DNA from: Alloalcanivorax marinus
GTDB lineage: Bacteria > Pseudomonadota > Gammaproteobacteria > Pseudomonadales > Alcanivoracaceae
Assembly: GCF_016906305.1 (NCBI RefSeq)
Contig: NZ_JADDOL010000009.1
Span: 1-64,000, forward strand
Direction of reading: 5' to 3'
Length of the DNA stretch: 64,000 nucleotides
Positions 20,341 through 29,397 of the stretch are shown here, one piece after another. Made by a program: the position numbers and the translations under genes. The notes under the pieces were generated by a model. That model saw only the letters and a list, made by a program, of their open reading frames with translations. It was not told the DNA's origin and ran no database searches. The first letter of the stretch is position 1, and each line of letters begins with the position of its first letter.

Positions 20341-20376
20341 GGTCAGCGCAGCCACGGTGGCGGCCGCCGCTCCTGA
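19936..20376 (+). CDS. KGG-repeat stress protein (GsiB/YciG-like hydrophilin)
   Basis: 146 aa, very hydrophilic. It consists of six tandem 22-residue repeats of consensus SPGNFKNDPERAAEAGEKGG plus two variable residues, then a short SHGGGRRS tail. The KGG motif (Con-10/YciG/GsiB family) occurs in proteins induced by general stress, desiccation or stationary phase; the molecular role is protective and poorly defined. The first and last repeats diverge most while internal ones are nearly identical, which suggests recent unit duplication. AAGGAG lies 8 nt before the ATG. It diverges from the ferritin-like pair and is followed by its own terminator. Confidence 0.9.
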   Translation: MAEHRGGSGNFAEDRERASRAGQKGGEESPGNFKNDPERAADAGEKGGEVSPGNFKNDPERAAEAGEKGGEMSPGNFKNDPERAAEAGQKGGENSPGNFKNDRELAAEAGEKGGEHSSGNFKNDPQRAAEAGRKGGQRSHGGGRRS

Positions 20377-20424
20377 TACGGTGTCGTGAACGTACCGCGC
20401 GGAGCAACGCCGCGCGGTGAAAGG

Positions 20425-20456
20425 GCCGCCCGGTGCCAAACCGGGCGGCTTTTTTT
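20425..20456 (+). terminator. Intrinsic terminator after the KGG gene
   Basis: Stem GCCGCCCGG/CCGGGCGGC with a TGCCAAA loop and a seven-T run. It isolates the stress gene from tatD. Confidence 0.88.
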
Positions 20457-20621
20457 ATGCGCGCCGTTTCCGCGCCGTTGAACAGGGGCGCGCGGCCTTC
20501 TTTTCTGGCCGGTCCGGGCCGATGTGCGGGACTGGCCAAGGCGGCCCGGCGTCGCTACCCTTGGCATCGCCCGTTCCCGCCGTGGAACCCGCTTCAACCG
20601 GCCGACAAGGAGCCCTCCGCG

Positions 20622-21419
20622 ATGCCCGACGTTTCCCTCGACCTGGTGGATTCCCACTGCCATCTGGACCGGCTCAACCTGGACGCCTACGACGGCGATT
20701 TCCAGGCGATGATGGCGGCCACCCGCGCCGACGGTATTTCCCATATGCTGTGCATCGGCGTCGATCTGGAAACCTTTCCACGGGTACGCGACCTGGCCGA
20801 AAGCCATCCGGACGTGCACGCCACCGTGGGCGTGCATCCGCTCTACAAGGAATCCCGCGAGCCGGACGCGGACGAACTGGTGCGCCTGGCGGACCACCCC
20901 CGGGTGGTGGCCATCGGCGAGACCGGTCTGGATTACTTCTACGCCAAGGAGCAGCGCGAATGGCAGCAACGCCGCTTCGTGGCGCACATCCAGGCCGCCC
21001 GCCGCACCGGCCTGCCGCTGGTGATTCATACCCGCGGCGCCAAGGAGGACACCCTGGCGCTGCTGCGCGAGCACGGTGGCGGCGAGGTGCGCGGCGTGCT
21101 GCATTGCTTCACCGAGGACACCGACATGGCCGAACAGGCCATGGCGATGGGGTTCTACATTTCCATTTCCGGCATCGTCACCTTCCGCAACGCGGAGGCC
21201 CTGCGCGACACCGTGCGCGCGCTGCCCCTGGAGCGCCTGCTGATCGAAACCGACTCGCCCTGGCTGGCGCCGGTGCCGTTCCGGGGCAAACCCAATGAGC
21301 CCCGCCATGTGGCGCGGGTGGCGGAATGCGTGGCTGACTTGAAAGCGCTGCCGGTGGCGGAGGTGGCGCGGGTCACCCGCGATAACTTCTATACCCTGTT
21401 CAGTAAGGCGGCGGCATGA
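20622..21419 (+). CDS. tatD: TatD-family metal-dependent hydrolase/DNase
   Basis: 265 aa TIM-barrel metalloenzyme; family members act as 3'-5' DNA exonucleases. Metal ligands: DSHCHLD (His12, His14), GETGLDYF (Glu), VIHTRGA (His), LHCFTE (His) and ETDSPWLAP (Asp). The ATG at 20622 has AAGGAG 9 nt upstream; longer frames cross the terminator. In pseudomonads a tatD homologue directly follows pilZ, so the 3-kb stress module interrupts that order here. The stop overlaps the rmuC start. Confidence 0.93.
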   Translation: MPDVSLDLVDSHCHLDRLNLDAYDGDFQAMMAATRADGISHMLCIGVDLETFPRVRDLAESHPDVHATVGVHPLYKESREPDADELVRLADHPRVVAIGETGLDYFYAKEQREWQQRRFVAHIQAARRTGLPLVIHTRGAKEDTLALLREHGGGEVRGVLHCFTEDTDMAEQAMAMGFYISISGIVTFRNAEALRDTVRALPLERLLIETDSPWLAPVPFRGKPNEPRHVARVAECVADLKALPVAEVARVTRDNFYTLFSKAAA

Positions 21420-22768
21420 ACGGACTCAGCGACCCGATGCAACTGGCGCTGGCGGTGGCCCTGGCGGTGGTGGTCACCGCCCTGGTGGCCTTGTTGGTGA
21501 CCCGGGCGCCGCTCAACCGGCTGGCCCGGGAGCGGGACCAGGCGCTGCACGACGGTGAGGCGCGCGGCCGCGAACTGGCCCGCGAGCAGGAGCGGGCCGG
21601 CGCCCTGGAGCGGCAGCTGCAGGACATGCAGGGCCAGTACGCCCAGGCCCGCGCCGACAAGGCGCGCCTGGAGGAACGGCTGGCCGGCCAGCAGGACAAG
21701 CTGGCGTTTCTGGAGCAAAGCCGCGAGCAGCTTAAACAGGAGTTCGAGAACCTGTCGGCGAGGATTTTCGAGCACCGCAGCAAGCAGTTCGAGGAGAAGA
21801 ACCGGCAGGGGCTGGACACGCTGCTCAATCCGTTCCGCGAGCAGCTGGCCGAATTCCGCCGCCGGGTGGATCAGATCCACAGCGACGACACCCGCGCCCA
21901 GGCGGCCATGACCGAGCAGCTCCAGCATCTGAAAAGCCTGAACCAGCAGATGCATCTGGATGCCCGCAACCTGACCCAGGCGCTCAAGGGCCAGGTGAAA
22001 ACCCAGGGCAATTGGGGCGAGATGATCCTGGAACGGGTGCTGGAAAGCTCCGGCCTGACCAAGGGCCGCGAGTACGATACCCAGGTGGCCCTGAAAAGCG
22101 AGGACGGCGGCCGCCGCCTGCCGGACGCCATCGTCCATCTGCCGGAGGACAAGGACGTGGTGATCGACGCCAAGGTGTCGTTGGTGGCCTACGAGCGCCT
22201 GGTCAGCGCCGAGGACGACGACACCCGGCGGGAAAGCCGCGACCAGCACCTGCAATCCCTGCGCGCCCACATCAAGGGCCTCAACATCAAGGATTACGGC
22301 AATCTGGAAGGGGTGCGCAGCCTCGACTTCGTGCTGCTGTTCATCCCGGTGGAAGGGGCCTTCATGACCGCCATGGAAGCGGACCCGGGGCTCTACACCG
22401 AAGCCTATGAGCGCAATATCGTGCTGGTCAGCCCGACCACTCTGCTGGTCACCCTGCGGACCATCCAGAACATCTGGCGCTACGAGTACCAGAACCGCAA
22501 CGCCCTGGACATCGCCAACCGGGCCGGCCTGATCTGCGACCAGATCACCCGTCTCAGCGAGTCCCTGGCGGACGTGGGCGACAAGATCGACCGCGCCCAC
22601 GATTCCTGGGAAACCGCCTACAAACGGCTCACCGAGGGGCGCGGCAACCTGCTCGGCCAGGCCCACAAGCTGCACGAGCTGGGCGCCAAGGCGCGCCGGG
22701 CGCTCCCGGCGAGGGTGGATGACGGTGACGACGAGGAAGAAGGCGAGGACCGGGGGCCGGACGCTTGA
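21416..22768 (+). CDS. rmuC: DNA recombination protein RmuC
   Basis: 450 aa. RmuC limits inversion between short inverted repeats; it is predicted to be an endonuclease-like protein anchored in the membrane. An N-terminal helix (about 8-30), a coiled coil (about 35-190, charged and glutamine-rich), then the conserved domain with GNWGEMILERVLESSGL, LPDAIVHLPEDKDVVIDAKVSL and FIPVEGAF. The ATG overlaps the tatD stop (ATGA), so the genes are coupled. The C-terminal 20 residues are acidic. Confidence 0.93.
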   Translation: MNGLSDPMQLALAVALAVVVTALVALLVTRAPLNRLARERDQALHDGEARGRELAREQERAGALERQLQDMQGQYAQARADKARLEERLAGQQDKLAFLEQSREQLKQEFENLSARIFEHRSKQFEEKNRQGLDTLLNPFREQLAEFRRRVDQIHSDDTRAQAAMTEQLQHLKSLNQQMHLDARNLTQALKGQVKTQGNWGEMILERVLESSGLTKGREYDTQVALKSEDGGRRLPDAIVHLPEDKDVVIDAKVSLVAYERLVSAEDDDTRRESRDQHLQSLRAHIKGLNIKDYGNLEGVRSLDFVLLFIPVEGAFMTAMEADPGLYTEAYERNIVLVSPTTLLVTLRTIQNIWRYEYQNRNALDIANRAGLICDQITRLSESLADVGDKIDRAHDSWETAYKRLTEGRGNLLGQAHKLHELGAKARRALPARVDDGDDEEEGEDRGPDA

Positions 22769-22802
22769 TCCTGAACGGCTGGCACGGTGTGGCCGCCGGG
22801 CC

Positions 22803-23147
22803 TCAGCTCAGTTCGTTCTCCAGGCTTTTTTCGAAGTCGTCGGCCAGATCACGCAGCGCCTGTTCCATCTCCCGGTAACGCTGGCGAATGCGCCGGCCGG
22901 CTTCGGTGACCTCGGCGCCGCCGCCGTGCTTGCCGCCGGGGGCGGAATGCACCAGTGGTTCCCGGAAGCAGCGGTTCATGGTGTCCACCAGCAGCCAGGC
23001 CCGCCGGTAGCTCATGCCCAGTTCGCGGGCCGCCGCGGAAATCGAGCCGGTGCGTTCAATGGCGTCCAGCAGTTGCGCCTTGCCGGGGCCGAAGGCGATG
23101 TCGTCGTCGCGCATCAGACGGGCGCGCAGCTTGATGTAATTGGCCAT
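22803..23147 (-). CDS. ModE-type winged-helix regulator without molybdate-binding domain
   Basis: 114 aa. It matches the N-terminal DNA-binding domain of ModE: LLDAIERTGSISAAARELGMSYRRAWLLVDTMNRCF, and GGGAEVTEAGRRIRQRYREME. The C-terminal Mop/TOBE molybdate-binding domains are absent, as in many short ModE-like proteins, so the effector is unknown. I chose the ATG at 23147 because it starts the conserved fold; the longer frame has no family resemblance. It is convergent with rmuC and divergent from the FMN glutamate-synthase-like gene, which it might regulate. Confidence 0.88.
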   Translation of the reverse strand: MANYIKLRARLMRDDDIAFGPGKAQLLDAIERTGSISAAARELGMSYRRAWLLVDTMNRCFREPLVHSAPGGKHGGGAEVTEAGRRIRQRYREMEQALRDLADDFEKSLENELS

Positions 23148-23339
23148 GGACGTTCGGGTCTGCCTCGTCGCCGTACACAATGAACGCAGAGTGTAGTCCA
23201 GCGGCGGGGGCGCTGGCACGAGGGCGTGGTGTTTACTACCCTTTACTTTTGTGGTGCGCCGCGGAGCCGGTTTTGCGTTAGGCTCGGGGAAAACTGTCAA
23301 TAGAATTGATGGATCTTTCCGAAGGGGAGCGAGGCGTTC

Positions 23340-24977
23340 ATGAGTACAACCGCACCGGCGCGTTTCGGAGCTCTGGTTCTGGTCTGGGTGTGCACCGCCG
23401 TGGCGGCGGTGGCGGCGTGGCGCTGGTCGCGATCGCCCTGGGCCTGGGCGGCCCTGGCGGTGTTCGGCGTGCTCGGCCTGCGTGGTCTCTGGGACCTGAT
23501 CCAGTCCCGCCATACGCTGCTGCGTAACTACCCGCTACTGGCCCATTTCCGCTGGTTCTTCGAATTTCTGCGGCCGTTCCTGCGCCAGTACATCGTGGAG
23601 AACGACCGGGAAGGGCGGCCCTACAACCGGGATATGCGGTCGCTGATCTACGAACGGGCCAAGGACCAGGTGGACGTGAAGCCGTTTGGCAGCGACCTGG
23701 ACGCCTACGACGCCGAGTTCCAGGTGCTGGCCCATTCCATGGCACCGCGGCGGAAACCGGACGCGGATTTCCGCGTGCGGGTCGGCGGCGAGGCCTGCAG
23801 CCAGCCCTATGAGGCGGCGTTGCTGAACGTGTCGGCGATGAGCTTCGGTTCACTGAGCGCGCCGGCCATCGAGGCGCTCAATCTGGGCGCGCGGCGGGGC
23901 GGCTTCTATCACGACACCGGCGAGGGCGGCATCAGTCCCTACCACCGTCGGCACGGCGGCGACCTGGTGTGGGAGATCGGCAGCGGCTACTTCGGTTGCC
24001 GGGACCGGGACGGGCACTTCGACCGGGGGCTGTTCCGCGAGCAGGCCACCCTGGATCAGGTGAAGATGATCGAAATCAAGCTCAGCCAGGGCGCCAAGCC
24101 GGGCCACGGTGGCGTGCTGCCGGCGGCCAAGATCACCCGCGAGATCGCCGACACCCGCAAGATTCCCATGAACGAGGATTGCCGCTCGCCGGCCTGGCAC
24201 AGCGCCTTTTCCACGCCCCGCGAGCTGCTCGAATTCGCCGCCGCCCTGCGCGAGGATTCCGGCGGCAAGCCGGTGGGCGTGAAGCTGTGCGTGGGCCATC
24301 CCTGGGAAGTGCTGGCGCTGTGCAAGGCGATGCTCGATTCCGGCATCGAGCTGGACTACATCGTGGTGGACGGCACCGAGGGCGGCACCGGCGCGGCGCC
24401 GGAGGAGTTTTCCGACCATCTGGGGCTGCCGCTGCGCGAGGGCCTGCTGATGGTGCGCAACGCCCTGGTCGGCACCGGCCTGCGCTCGCGGGTGCGGCTG
24501 GCGGCCAGCGGCAAGGTGTACAGCGCCTATACCCTGGCCGCCAACCTGGCGCTGGGCGCGGACTGGTGCAACGCGGCCCGCGCCTTCATGCTCAGCCTGG
24601 GCTGCGTGCAGACCAAGAGCTGTCATAACGACCGCTGTCCCACCGGCGTGGCCACCCAGAACCCCAGCCGCCAGCGCGGTCTGGTGGTGGCCGACAAGGC
24701 GCCCCGGGTGGCCAACTTCCAGCGCCACACCCTGGAACATCTGGCCGAGATCATCGCGGCGGCGGGGCTGGAGCATCCCGGCGAACTGTTGCCCCGGCAT
24801 CTGATGCACCGGCGCGGCACCACCGAGCTGATGACCCTGGACAAGATGTACGACTTTCTGGAACCGAATGTGCTGCTGGACGCGCCGGAAGACACCGTCT
24901 ACGGCGAGTGGTGGCACGCCGCCGACCCGGACAGCTTCCGCCCGCGCCGGCCGGTGGGGCCCCTTCATCACAAATAG
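23340..24977 (+). CDS. Membrane-anchored FMN-binding glutamate synthase family protein
   Basis: 545 aa. Two N-terminal membrane helices (about 8-25 and 34-53) precede a domain like the FMN/Fe-S synthase part of GltB. Seen: MSFGSLSAPAIEALNLGA, GEGGISPYH, KPGHGGVLPAAKIT, VDGTEGGTGAAP and the iron-sulfur cysteines in CVQTKSCHNDRCPTGVATQ. It lacks the glutaminase domain of true glutamate synthase, so it cannot be a complete GOGAT; its substrate is unknown. The ATG follows GGGGAGCGAGGCGTTC. It is a single gene, convergent with the oxidase operon. Confidence 0.88.
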   Translation: MSTTAPARFGALVLVWVCTAVAAVAAWRWSRSPWAWAALAVFGVLGLRGLWDLIQSRHTLLRNYPLLAHFRWFFEFLRPFLRQYIVENDREGRPYNRDMRSLIYERAKDQVDVKPFGSDLDAYDAEFQVLAHSMAPRRKPDADFRVRVGGEACSQPYEAALLNVSAMSFGSLSAPAIEALNLGARRGGFYHDTGEGGISPYHRRHGGDLVWEIGSGYFGCRDRDGHFDRGLFREQATLDQVKMIEIKLSQGAKPGHGGVLPAAKITREIADTRKIPMNEDCRSPAWHSAFSTPRELLEFAAALREDSGGKPVGVKLCVGHPWEVLALCKAMLDSGIELDYIVVDGTEGGTGAAPEEFSDHLGLPLREGLLMVRNALVGTGLRSRVRLAASGKVYSAYTLAANLALGADWCNAARAFMLSLGCVQTKSCHNDRCPTGVATQNPSRQRGLVVADKAPRVANFQRHTLEHLAEIIAAAGLEHPGELLPRHLMHRRGTTELMTLDKMYDFLEPNVLLDAPEDTVYGEWWHAADPDSFRPRRPVGPLHHK

Positions 24978-25007
24978 AAGCCCTTACAGCGCAGTCGGAA
25001 AGGCCGT

Positions 25008-25301
25008 TCAGCGGGTCAGAAAGTCGGCGAAGGTGAGCACGAACAGAAACAGAATCCACAGCAGGCTCATCACCGCCACCAGCCGTACCAGCACGGTGCC
25101 CTGGCGCAGGCGCATGAAGGTGGTGGCGATCACCGCCACCATGGTGGCCGCCACCGCCAGCCGGGCGGGAATGGCCCAGGGGCCCAGCGGCAGCAGGGTA
25201 CCCGCCAGGTTGGCCGCCAGCAGCACCAGCAGCACCACGTAGAGGGCCACGAAGCGGCCGGTGGCGGAGGCCGGGGTCCGGTCAGGGCGTGGCGTGTTCA
25301 T
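25008..25301 (-). CDS. ctaF: Cytochrome c oxidase subunit IV-type small membrane protein
   Basis: 97 aa with three predicted membrane helices (about 14-34, 40-60, 70-92) and no catalytic residue. Small subunit IV proteins of this kind end caa3-type oxidase operons and stabilise the core. The start at 25301 is directly behind the ctaE stop (1-nt gap), and the protein is the last of the act-cta operon. The sequence is poorly conserved, so the name rests on size, topology and position. Confidence 0.75.
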   Translation of the reverse strand: MNTPRPDRTPASATGRFVALYVVLLVLLAANLAGTLLPLGPWAIPARLAVAATMVAVIATTFMRLRQGTVLVRLVAVMSLLWILFLFVLTFADFLTR

Positions 25302-25302
25302 A

Positions 25303-25959
25303 TCAGCGCCCCACCAGATACAGCGAGCAATAGACCAGCACCCAGACAATGTCGACGAAGGCCCAGTAAAGCCCGGCGATGCGAACCTGCCGGGCGACCC
25401 GGGCGCCGTCCCGCCAGCGCCAGGTCAGTACCGCCATCACCATCAACACCGCCAGTCCGATGATCATGTGGGCCGCGTGCAGGCCGGTGAGCACGAAATA
25501 GAAATTGTAGAACAGCGCGGCGTTGTGCGGGTTGGGGCCGTCGTAGGCGAACGGCTGCTGCAGAAACGGCATCAGCCCGGCCTGGTATTCGCTGTGGTAC
25601 TCGTAGCCCTTGATGGCGAGAAACACCAGCCCCAGCGCGATGGTGGCCAGCAGGCCGAGCAGCGCCGCCCGGCGCCGGCCCTGATCGGCGGCCTGTTCGG
25701 CCAGGGCCACCGCCAGACCGCTGGTCAGCAGAATCACGGAATTGGCCCCCGCCAGCAGCCAGTGCAGCTCGCGGGCGGCGGCGGAAAAGGTGTCGTAGTA
25801 CTGGTGGTAATAGACCGCCAGCGCCAGGAAGGCGCCGGAAAACAGCAGTGCCTCGGTGACCAGGAACAGCCACATGCCCAGCAGGTCCGCATCGAACTGC
25901 TGCTCCAGATTCTCGAACTGGTGCGCGACGATCACGGTGTGTTCAGGCGTCCGTGTCAT
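25303..25959 (-). CDS. ctaE: Cytochrome c oxidase subunit III
   Basis: 218 aa, the five-helix form typical of caa3 oxidases. Seen: [21 protein letters not shown] with the conserved glutamate, [33 protein letters not shown] and the C-terminal [17 protein letters not shown]. Inner-membrane subunit that supports proton uptake and stability. The start at 25959 overlaps ctaD by 17 nt. Confidence 0.93.
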   Translation of the reverse strand: MTRTPEHTVIVAHQFENLEQQFDADLLGMWLFLVTEALLFSGAFLALAVYYHQYYDTFSAAARELHWLLAGANSVILLTSGLAVALAEQAADQGRRRAALLGLLATIALGLVFLAIKGYEYHSEYQAGLMPFLQQPFAYDGPNPHNAALFYNFYFVLTGLHAAHMIIGLAVLMVMAVLTWRWRDGARVARQVRIAGLYWAFVDIVWVLVYCSLYLVGR

Positions 25960-27556
25960 AGGCGTAGGCCTCGTGCTCGACCCGTGGCGGGCGCTCGAAA
26001 TTCTCCTCCGGTGGCGGTGACGGTACCGTCCATTCCAGGCCCCGCGCGTTCCAGGGATTGGCGCTGGCGTGGGCGCCATAGCGCAATGACCACAGCAGGT
26101 AAATCAACGGCAACAGGTACCCCACCGCCAGCATGCTCGCTCCGGCGGAAGAAAACACGTTAAGAAGTTGAAAATCTTCCACGTAGGCGTGGTAGCGGCG
26201 GGGCATGCCGGCCCAGCCCAGGATGTACTGCGGGAAAAAGGTCAGATTGAAGCCGGCGAAGACGGTGATCGCCGATACCCGGGCCCACATTTCCGGGTAC
26301 AGCCGGCCGGTGATCTTGGGCCACCAGAAATGCAGCGCGGCCATGTAGGCGGACACCGCGCCGCCCACCATGATGTAGTGGAAATGCGCCACCACGAAGT
26401 AGGTGTCGTGCATCTGCACGTCCAGGGCCAGGGTGGCCACGAATACGCCGGTGAGGCCGCCGATCAGAAACAGGCCGAGAAAACTCATGGCGAACAGCAT
26501 CGGCGCGTCGAACCGTACCCGGCCTTTGTACAGCGTGGCCAGCCAGTTGAAGATCTTGATCGCCGAGGGCACCGAGACCAGAAAGCTGAGCAGCGAGAAC
26601 GCCACCCCGGCATAGATCGACTGGCCGGACACGAACATGTGATGGCCCCACACCAGAAAGCCGAACAGGGCGATGGCGAGGATCGAAAAGGCCATCACCC
26701 GATAGCCGAAAATGCGCTTGTGGGCGAAGCAGGAAACCACCTCACTGACCACCCCCATGGCCGGCAGGATCATGATGTACACCGCCGGGTGCGAGTAGAA
26801 CCAGAACAGATGCTCGAACAGCACCGGGTCGCCGCCCAGGGACGGATCGAAGATGCCCACCCCGAACACCCGTTCCACCGCCAGCAGCACCAGGGTCACC
26901 GACAACACCGGCGTGGCCAGCACCATCACCAGGCTGGTGGCGTACTGCGCCCATACGAACAGCGGCAGGCGAAACCAGGTGAGCCCGGGCGCGCGCATGG
27001 TGTGCACGGTGACGATGAAATTGATGCCGGTGAGGATCGAGGAGAAGCCGACGATGAACACGCCGGTGGCGGCGGCCAGCACCGCGCCGTTGGCGAACAG
27101 GGTGCTGTAGGGCGTGTAGAAGGTCCAGCCGGTGTCGATGCCGCCGGCCACCGCCGCGATCAGGGTGAACAGGCCGCCGATGATATACACGTACCAGCTG
27201 AGCAGATTCAGGCGCGGAAAGGCCAGGTCGCGGGCCCCCACCATCAACGGCAGCAGGAAGTTGCCGAAGGTGGTGGGGATCGACGGAATCAGGAAAAACC
27301 ACACCATCACGATGCCGTGCAGGGAGAACAGCCGGTTGTAGGCATCGCTGCTGAGCAGGTCGCCGTTGGGCGTGATCAGTTCCAGCCGGATCAGGGTGGC
27401 GGCCAGCCCGCCGAGAAAGAAAAAGCCGGTGATGCTGACGAAATACAGCCAGGCGATACGCTTGTGGTCCTTGGTCAGGAACCAGCTGGCCAGGCCGTGG
27501 CCCGCGTTCAGGTAATGGTGGCGTGGCGCGGGGCCGGTGCGGGCGTCGCGGATCAT
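25943..27556 (-). CDS. ctaD: Cytochrome c oxidase subunit I, A2-type
   Basis: 537 aa, about 12 membrane helices; carries the low-spin haem and the haem-CuB site where oxygen is reduced. Seen: HGIVMVWF (low-spin haem ligand), [10 protein letters not shown] (CuB His and cross-linked Tyr), WGHHMF (CuB His pair) and [10 protein letters not shown] (haem ligands). The helix VI glutamate of A1 oxidases (HPEVY) is Ala here, and the preceding YS gives the YSHPxV signature of A2 oxidases. The start overlaps the ctaC stop (ATGA). Pairing with alternative complex III, as in Rhodothermus-type systems, fits the A2 class. Confidence 0.97.
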   Translation of the reverse strand: MIRDARTGPAPRHHYLNAGHGLASWFLTKDHKRIAWLYFVSITGFFFLGGLAATLIRLELITPNGDLLSSDAYNRLFSLHGIVMVWFFLIPSIPTTFGNFLLPLMVGARDLAFPRLNLLSWYVYIIGGLFTLIAAVAGGIDTGWTFYTPYSTLFANGAVLAAATGVFIVGFSSILTGINFIVTVHTMRAPGLTWFRLPLFVWAQYATSLVMVLATPVLSVTLVLLAVERVFGVGIFDPSLGGDPVLFEHLFWFYSHPAVYIMILPAMGVVSEVVSCFAHKRIFGYRVMAFSILAIALFGFLVWGHHMFVSGQSIYAGVAFSLLSFLVSVPSAIKIFNWLATLYKGRVRFDAPMLFAMSFLGLFLIGGLTGVFVATLALDVQMHDTYFVVAHFHYIMVGGAVSAYMAALHFWWPKITGRLYPEMWARVSAITVFAGFNLTFFPQYILGWAGMPRRYHAYVEDFQLLNVFSSAGASMLAVGYLLPLIYLLWSLRYGAHASANPWNARGLEWTVPSPPPEENFERPPRVEHEAYAYDTDA

Positions 27557-28560
27557 GGCGCGTCGGTCTCCTGTTGGCGGGGCGCGTCGGCCCGGGACGA
27601 TTCATCCAGGGACTGCAGATAGGCAAGCAGTTTGAGCAGGTCTTCCTCGCTGATCTGGTCCTTGAAGGAGGGCATGATGTCCGGGTAGCCGGCGGCCACC
27701 TGGCGGCTGGGGAACATCACCGAGTCCCTCAGATACTGGGCATCGGCGGTGACGGTTTCGCCGCTTTCCAGGGGCACCGGCTTGCCGTACAGACCGGCCA
27801 GATCCGGCGCATCGACCCGGGAGGCGGCGCCGTGGCAGCCGCTGCACCCGTACTGCCGGAACAGCCGTTCGCCTTCGCGGGCCGGGCTTTCGCCCCGGTC
27901 GCGGCGCTCCAGCCAGGCCTGGAACCGCTCCGGCGCCATCACCACCACCTTGCCGACCATGCCGGAATGGGACAGGCCGCAATACTCCGCGCAGAACAGA
28001 TCGAAGCGGCCGGTCTTCACCGGCGTGAAGCGCAGCCGCGTGTAGCGCTGGGGCAGCACGTCCTGTTTGATACGGAAGGCCGGCACGAAGAAGCTGTGAA
28101 TCACATCCTGGGAAGTGAGCCGCAGCTCCACGGTCTGGCCCACCGGCAGATGCAGGTCGTTGATCTCACGGATGCCCTCCGGGTGCTGGAATTTCCACAT
28201 CCACTGCTTGCCGATCACGTTGACCTGGCGCACGTCCTCGCCGGCGCGCGCCGGCGGATCGAAAATGTCCACGTACAGCGCCGCCCCCCAACCGAAAAAC
28301 ACCAGGAAGCCGGCCAGCACCGGCAGCGTCCAGCCGATCTCCAGCCAGCGGTTGTTGAACAGCTTCGGCGACGGGGTGCGGTCCACCCGGGCGCCGGCCC
28401 GGTAGCGCACCGAAAACACCAGCAGCAGGGTGAACACCAGCACCACGATCAGGCCGCACACCACCACCATGGTCCAGAACAGGGTGTCCACGGAGCCGGC
28501 CACGCTGGAGGCGGCATCCGGAAACAGCAGCAATTGCCAGCGATCTTGATCGGCGGCCAT
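27553..28560 (-). CDS. ctaC: Cytochrome c oxidase subunit II with fused cytochrome c (caa3 type)
   Basis: 335 aa. Two membrane helices (about 25-50, 75-95) precede the CuA domain: [11 protein letters not shown] and [12 protein letters not shown] supply the two Cys, two His and Met ligands. A C-terminal cytochrome c domain has the haem-binding CSGCH and a distal methionine probably in DIMPSFKDQ. The fusion defines a caa3 oxidase that takes electrons directly from a donor complex. There is no cleavable lipobox. It follows sco by 3 nt. Confidence 0.96.
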   Translation of the reverse strand: MAADQDRWQLLLFPDAASSVAGSVDTLFWTMVVVCGLIVVLVFTLLLVFSVRYRAGARVDRTPSPKLFNNRWLEIGWTLPVLAGFLVFFGWGAALYVDIFDPPARAGEDVRQVNVIGKQWMWKFQHPEGIREINDLHLPVGQTVELRLTSQDVIHSFFVPAFRIKQDVLPQRYTRLRFTPVKTGRFDLFCAEYCGLSHSGMVGKVVVMAPERFQAWLERRDRGESPAREGERLFRQYGCSGCHGAASRVDAPDLAGLYGKPVPLESGETVTADAQYLRDSVMFPSRQVAAGYPDIMPSFKDQISEEDLLKLLAYLQSLDESSRADAPRQQETDAP

Positions 28561-28563
28561 GGT

Positions 28564-29397
28564 TCAGGAGCCCTCCTGGTCGTCGCGGCCCGGTCCGTGC
28601 CGGCGCCGGCGCCACATCAGCGTGCCCACCCCCAGCGCCAGCGCCAGCGCGGTGACCAGGCAGGCCAGGTTCAGCACGCGCAGCACGTCCAGGGTGTAGG
28701 CGCCTTTTTGCGGATCGAAATGGAAGCAACGCAGCGCGATCTGATCGACGAACGAGCCCAGTTCGCCGTCCCCGGCGCGGGTCAGGGCCAACTGCAGATC
28801 GTGGCCGGAGAAGGTCAGGCCCAGCAGATAGGAGGCGATGCGGCCGCCGCCGTCCAACACCGCCAGGCCGGCCGGATGGGCGTACTGGTCGGTGTCGGCG
28901 TCGTACTGGTAGCGAAAGCCGATGGCTGCGGCCAGTCGCCGGATCCCGTCCCGGTCGCCGGTGAGCACGTGCCAGGGCGAGCCGGTGGCCGGTCCCTGGT
29001 AGCTCTCATCCAGCATGGCGGCGGCATGGGCGGCGTCGGCGGGCCCCTCATCCGGGTCCAGGCTCACGGTGATCACCCGGTAGTCCCGGTCCGGCCGGTA
29101 TTTCACGTCGGAGAGCTGGCTGCCCAGCCGGCGCAGGGACAGATCGCACAGGTTCGGGCAGTCGTACCAGGCCAGCTCCAGCAGGGTGGGGCGCCCGTCC
29201 AGCAGTTGGCCCAGGGTCACCGTGCGGCCCTGCCGGTCGCGCAGCCGCAGGTCCAGGGGCACGCGCTCGCCCACCCGCTGGTCCACGCCCACGCTGTTCA
29301 GGGTGCGGGCCTCGCGGGTCTCCGCCCGGGCGCCCGCCGCCGGCAGGCAGAGCGGCAACAGCGCCGCCAGCAGCAACGGCAACAACCGGTTACTCAT
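28564..29397 (-). CDS. SCO1/SenC-family copper chaperone for the CuA site
   Basis: 277 aa. Signal-type N terminus (about 1-25, ending AGARA), then a thioredoxin-fold domain with the copper-binding CPNLC and a histidine in YAHPAG that may be the third ligand. It ends in a membrane helix (about 243-264) and a charged tail, so it is anchored at the C terminus, facing the periplasm. It delivers copper to CtaC. I chose the ATG at 29397 because it begins the signal peptide; the longer frame is a shadow. It lies directly before ctaC. Confidence 0.88.
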   Translation of the reverse strand: MSNRLLPLLLAALLPLCLPAAGARAETREARTLNSVGVDQRVGERVPLDLRLRDRQGRTVTLGQLLDGRPTLLELAWYDCPNLCDLSLRRLGSQLSDVKYRPDRDYRVITVSLDPDEGPADAAHAAAMLDESYQGPATGSPWHVLTGDRDGIRRLAAAIGFRYQYDADTDQYAHPAGLAVLDGGGRIASYLLGLTFSGHDLQLALTRAGDGELGSFVDQIALRCFHFDPQKGAYTLDVLRVLNLACLVTALALALGVGTLMWRRRRHGPGRDDQEGS

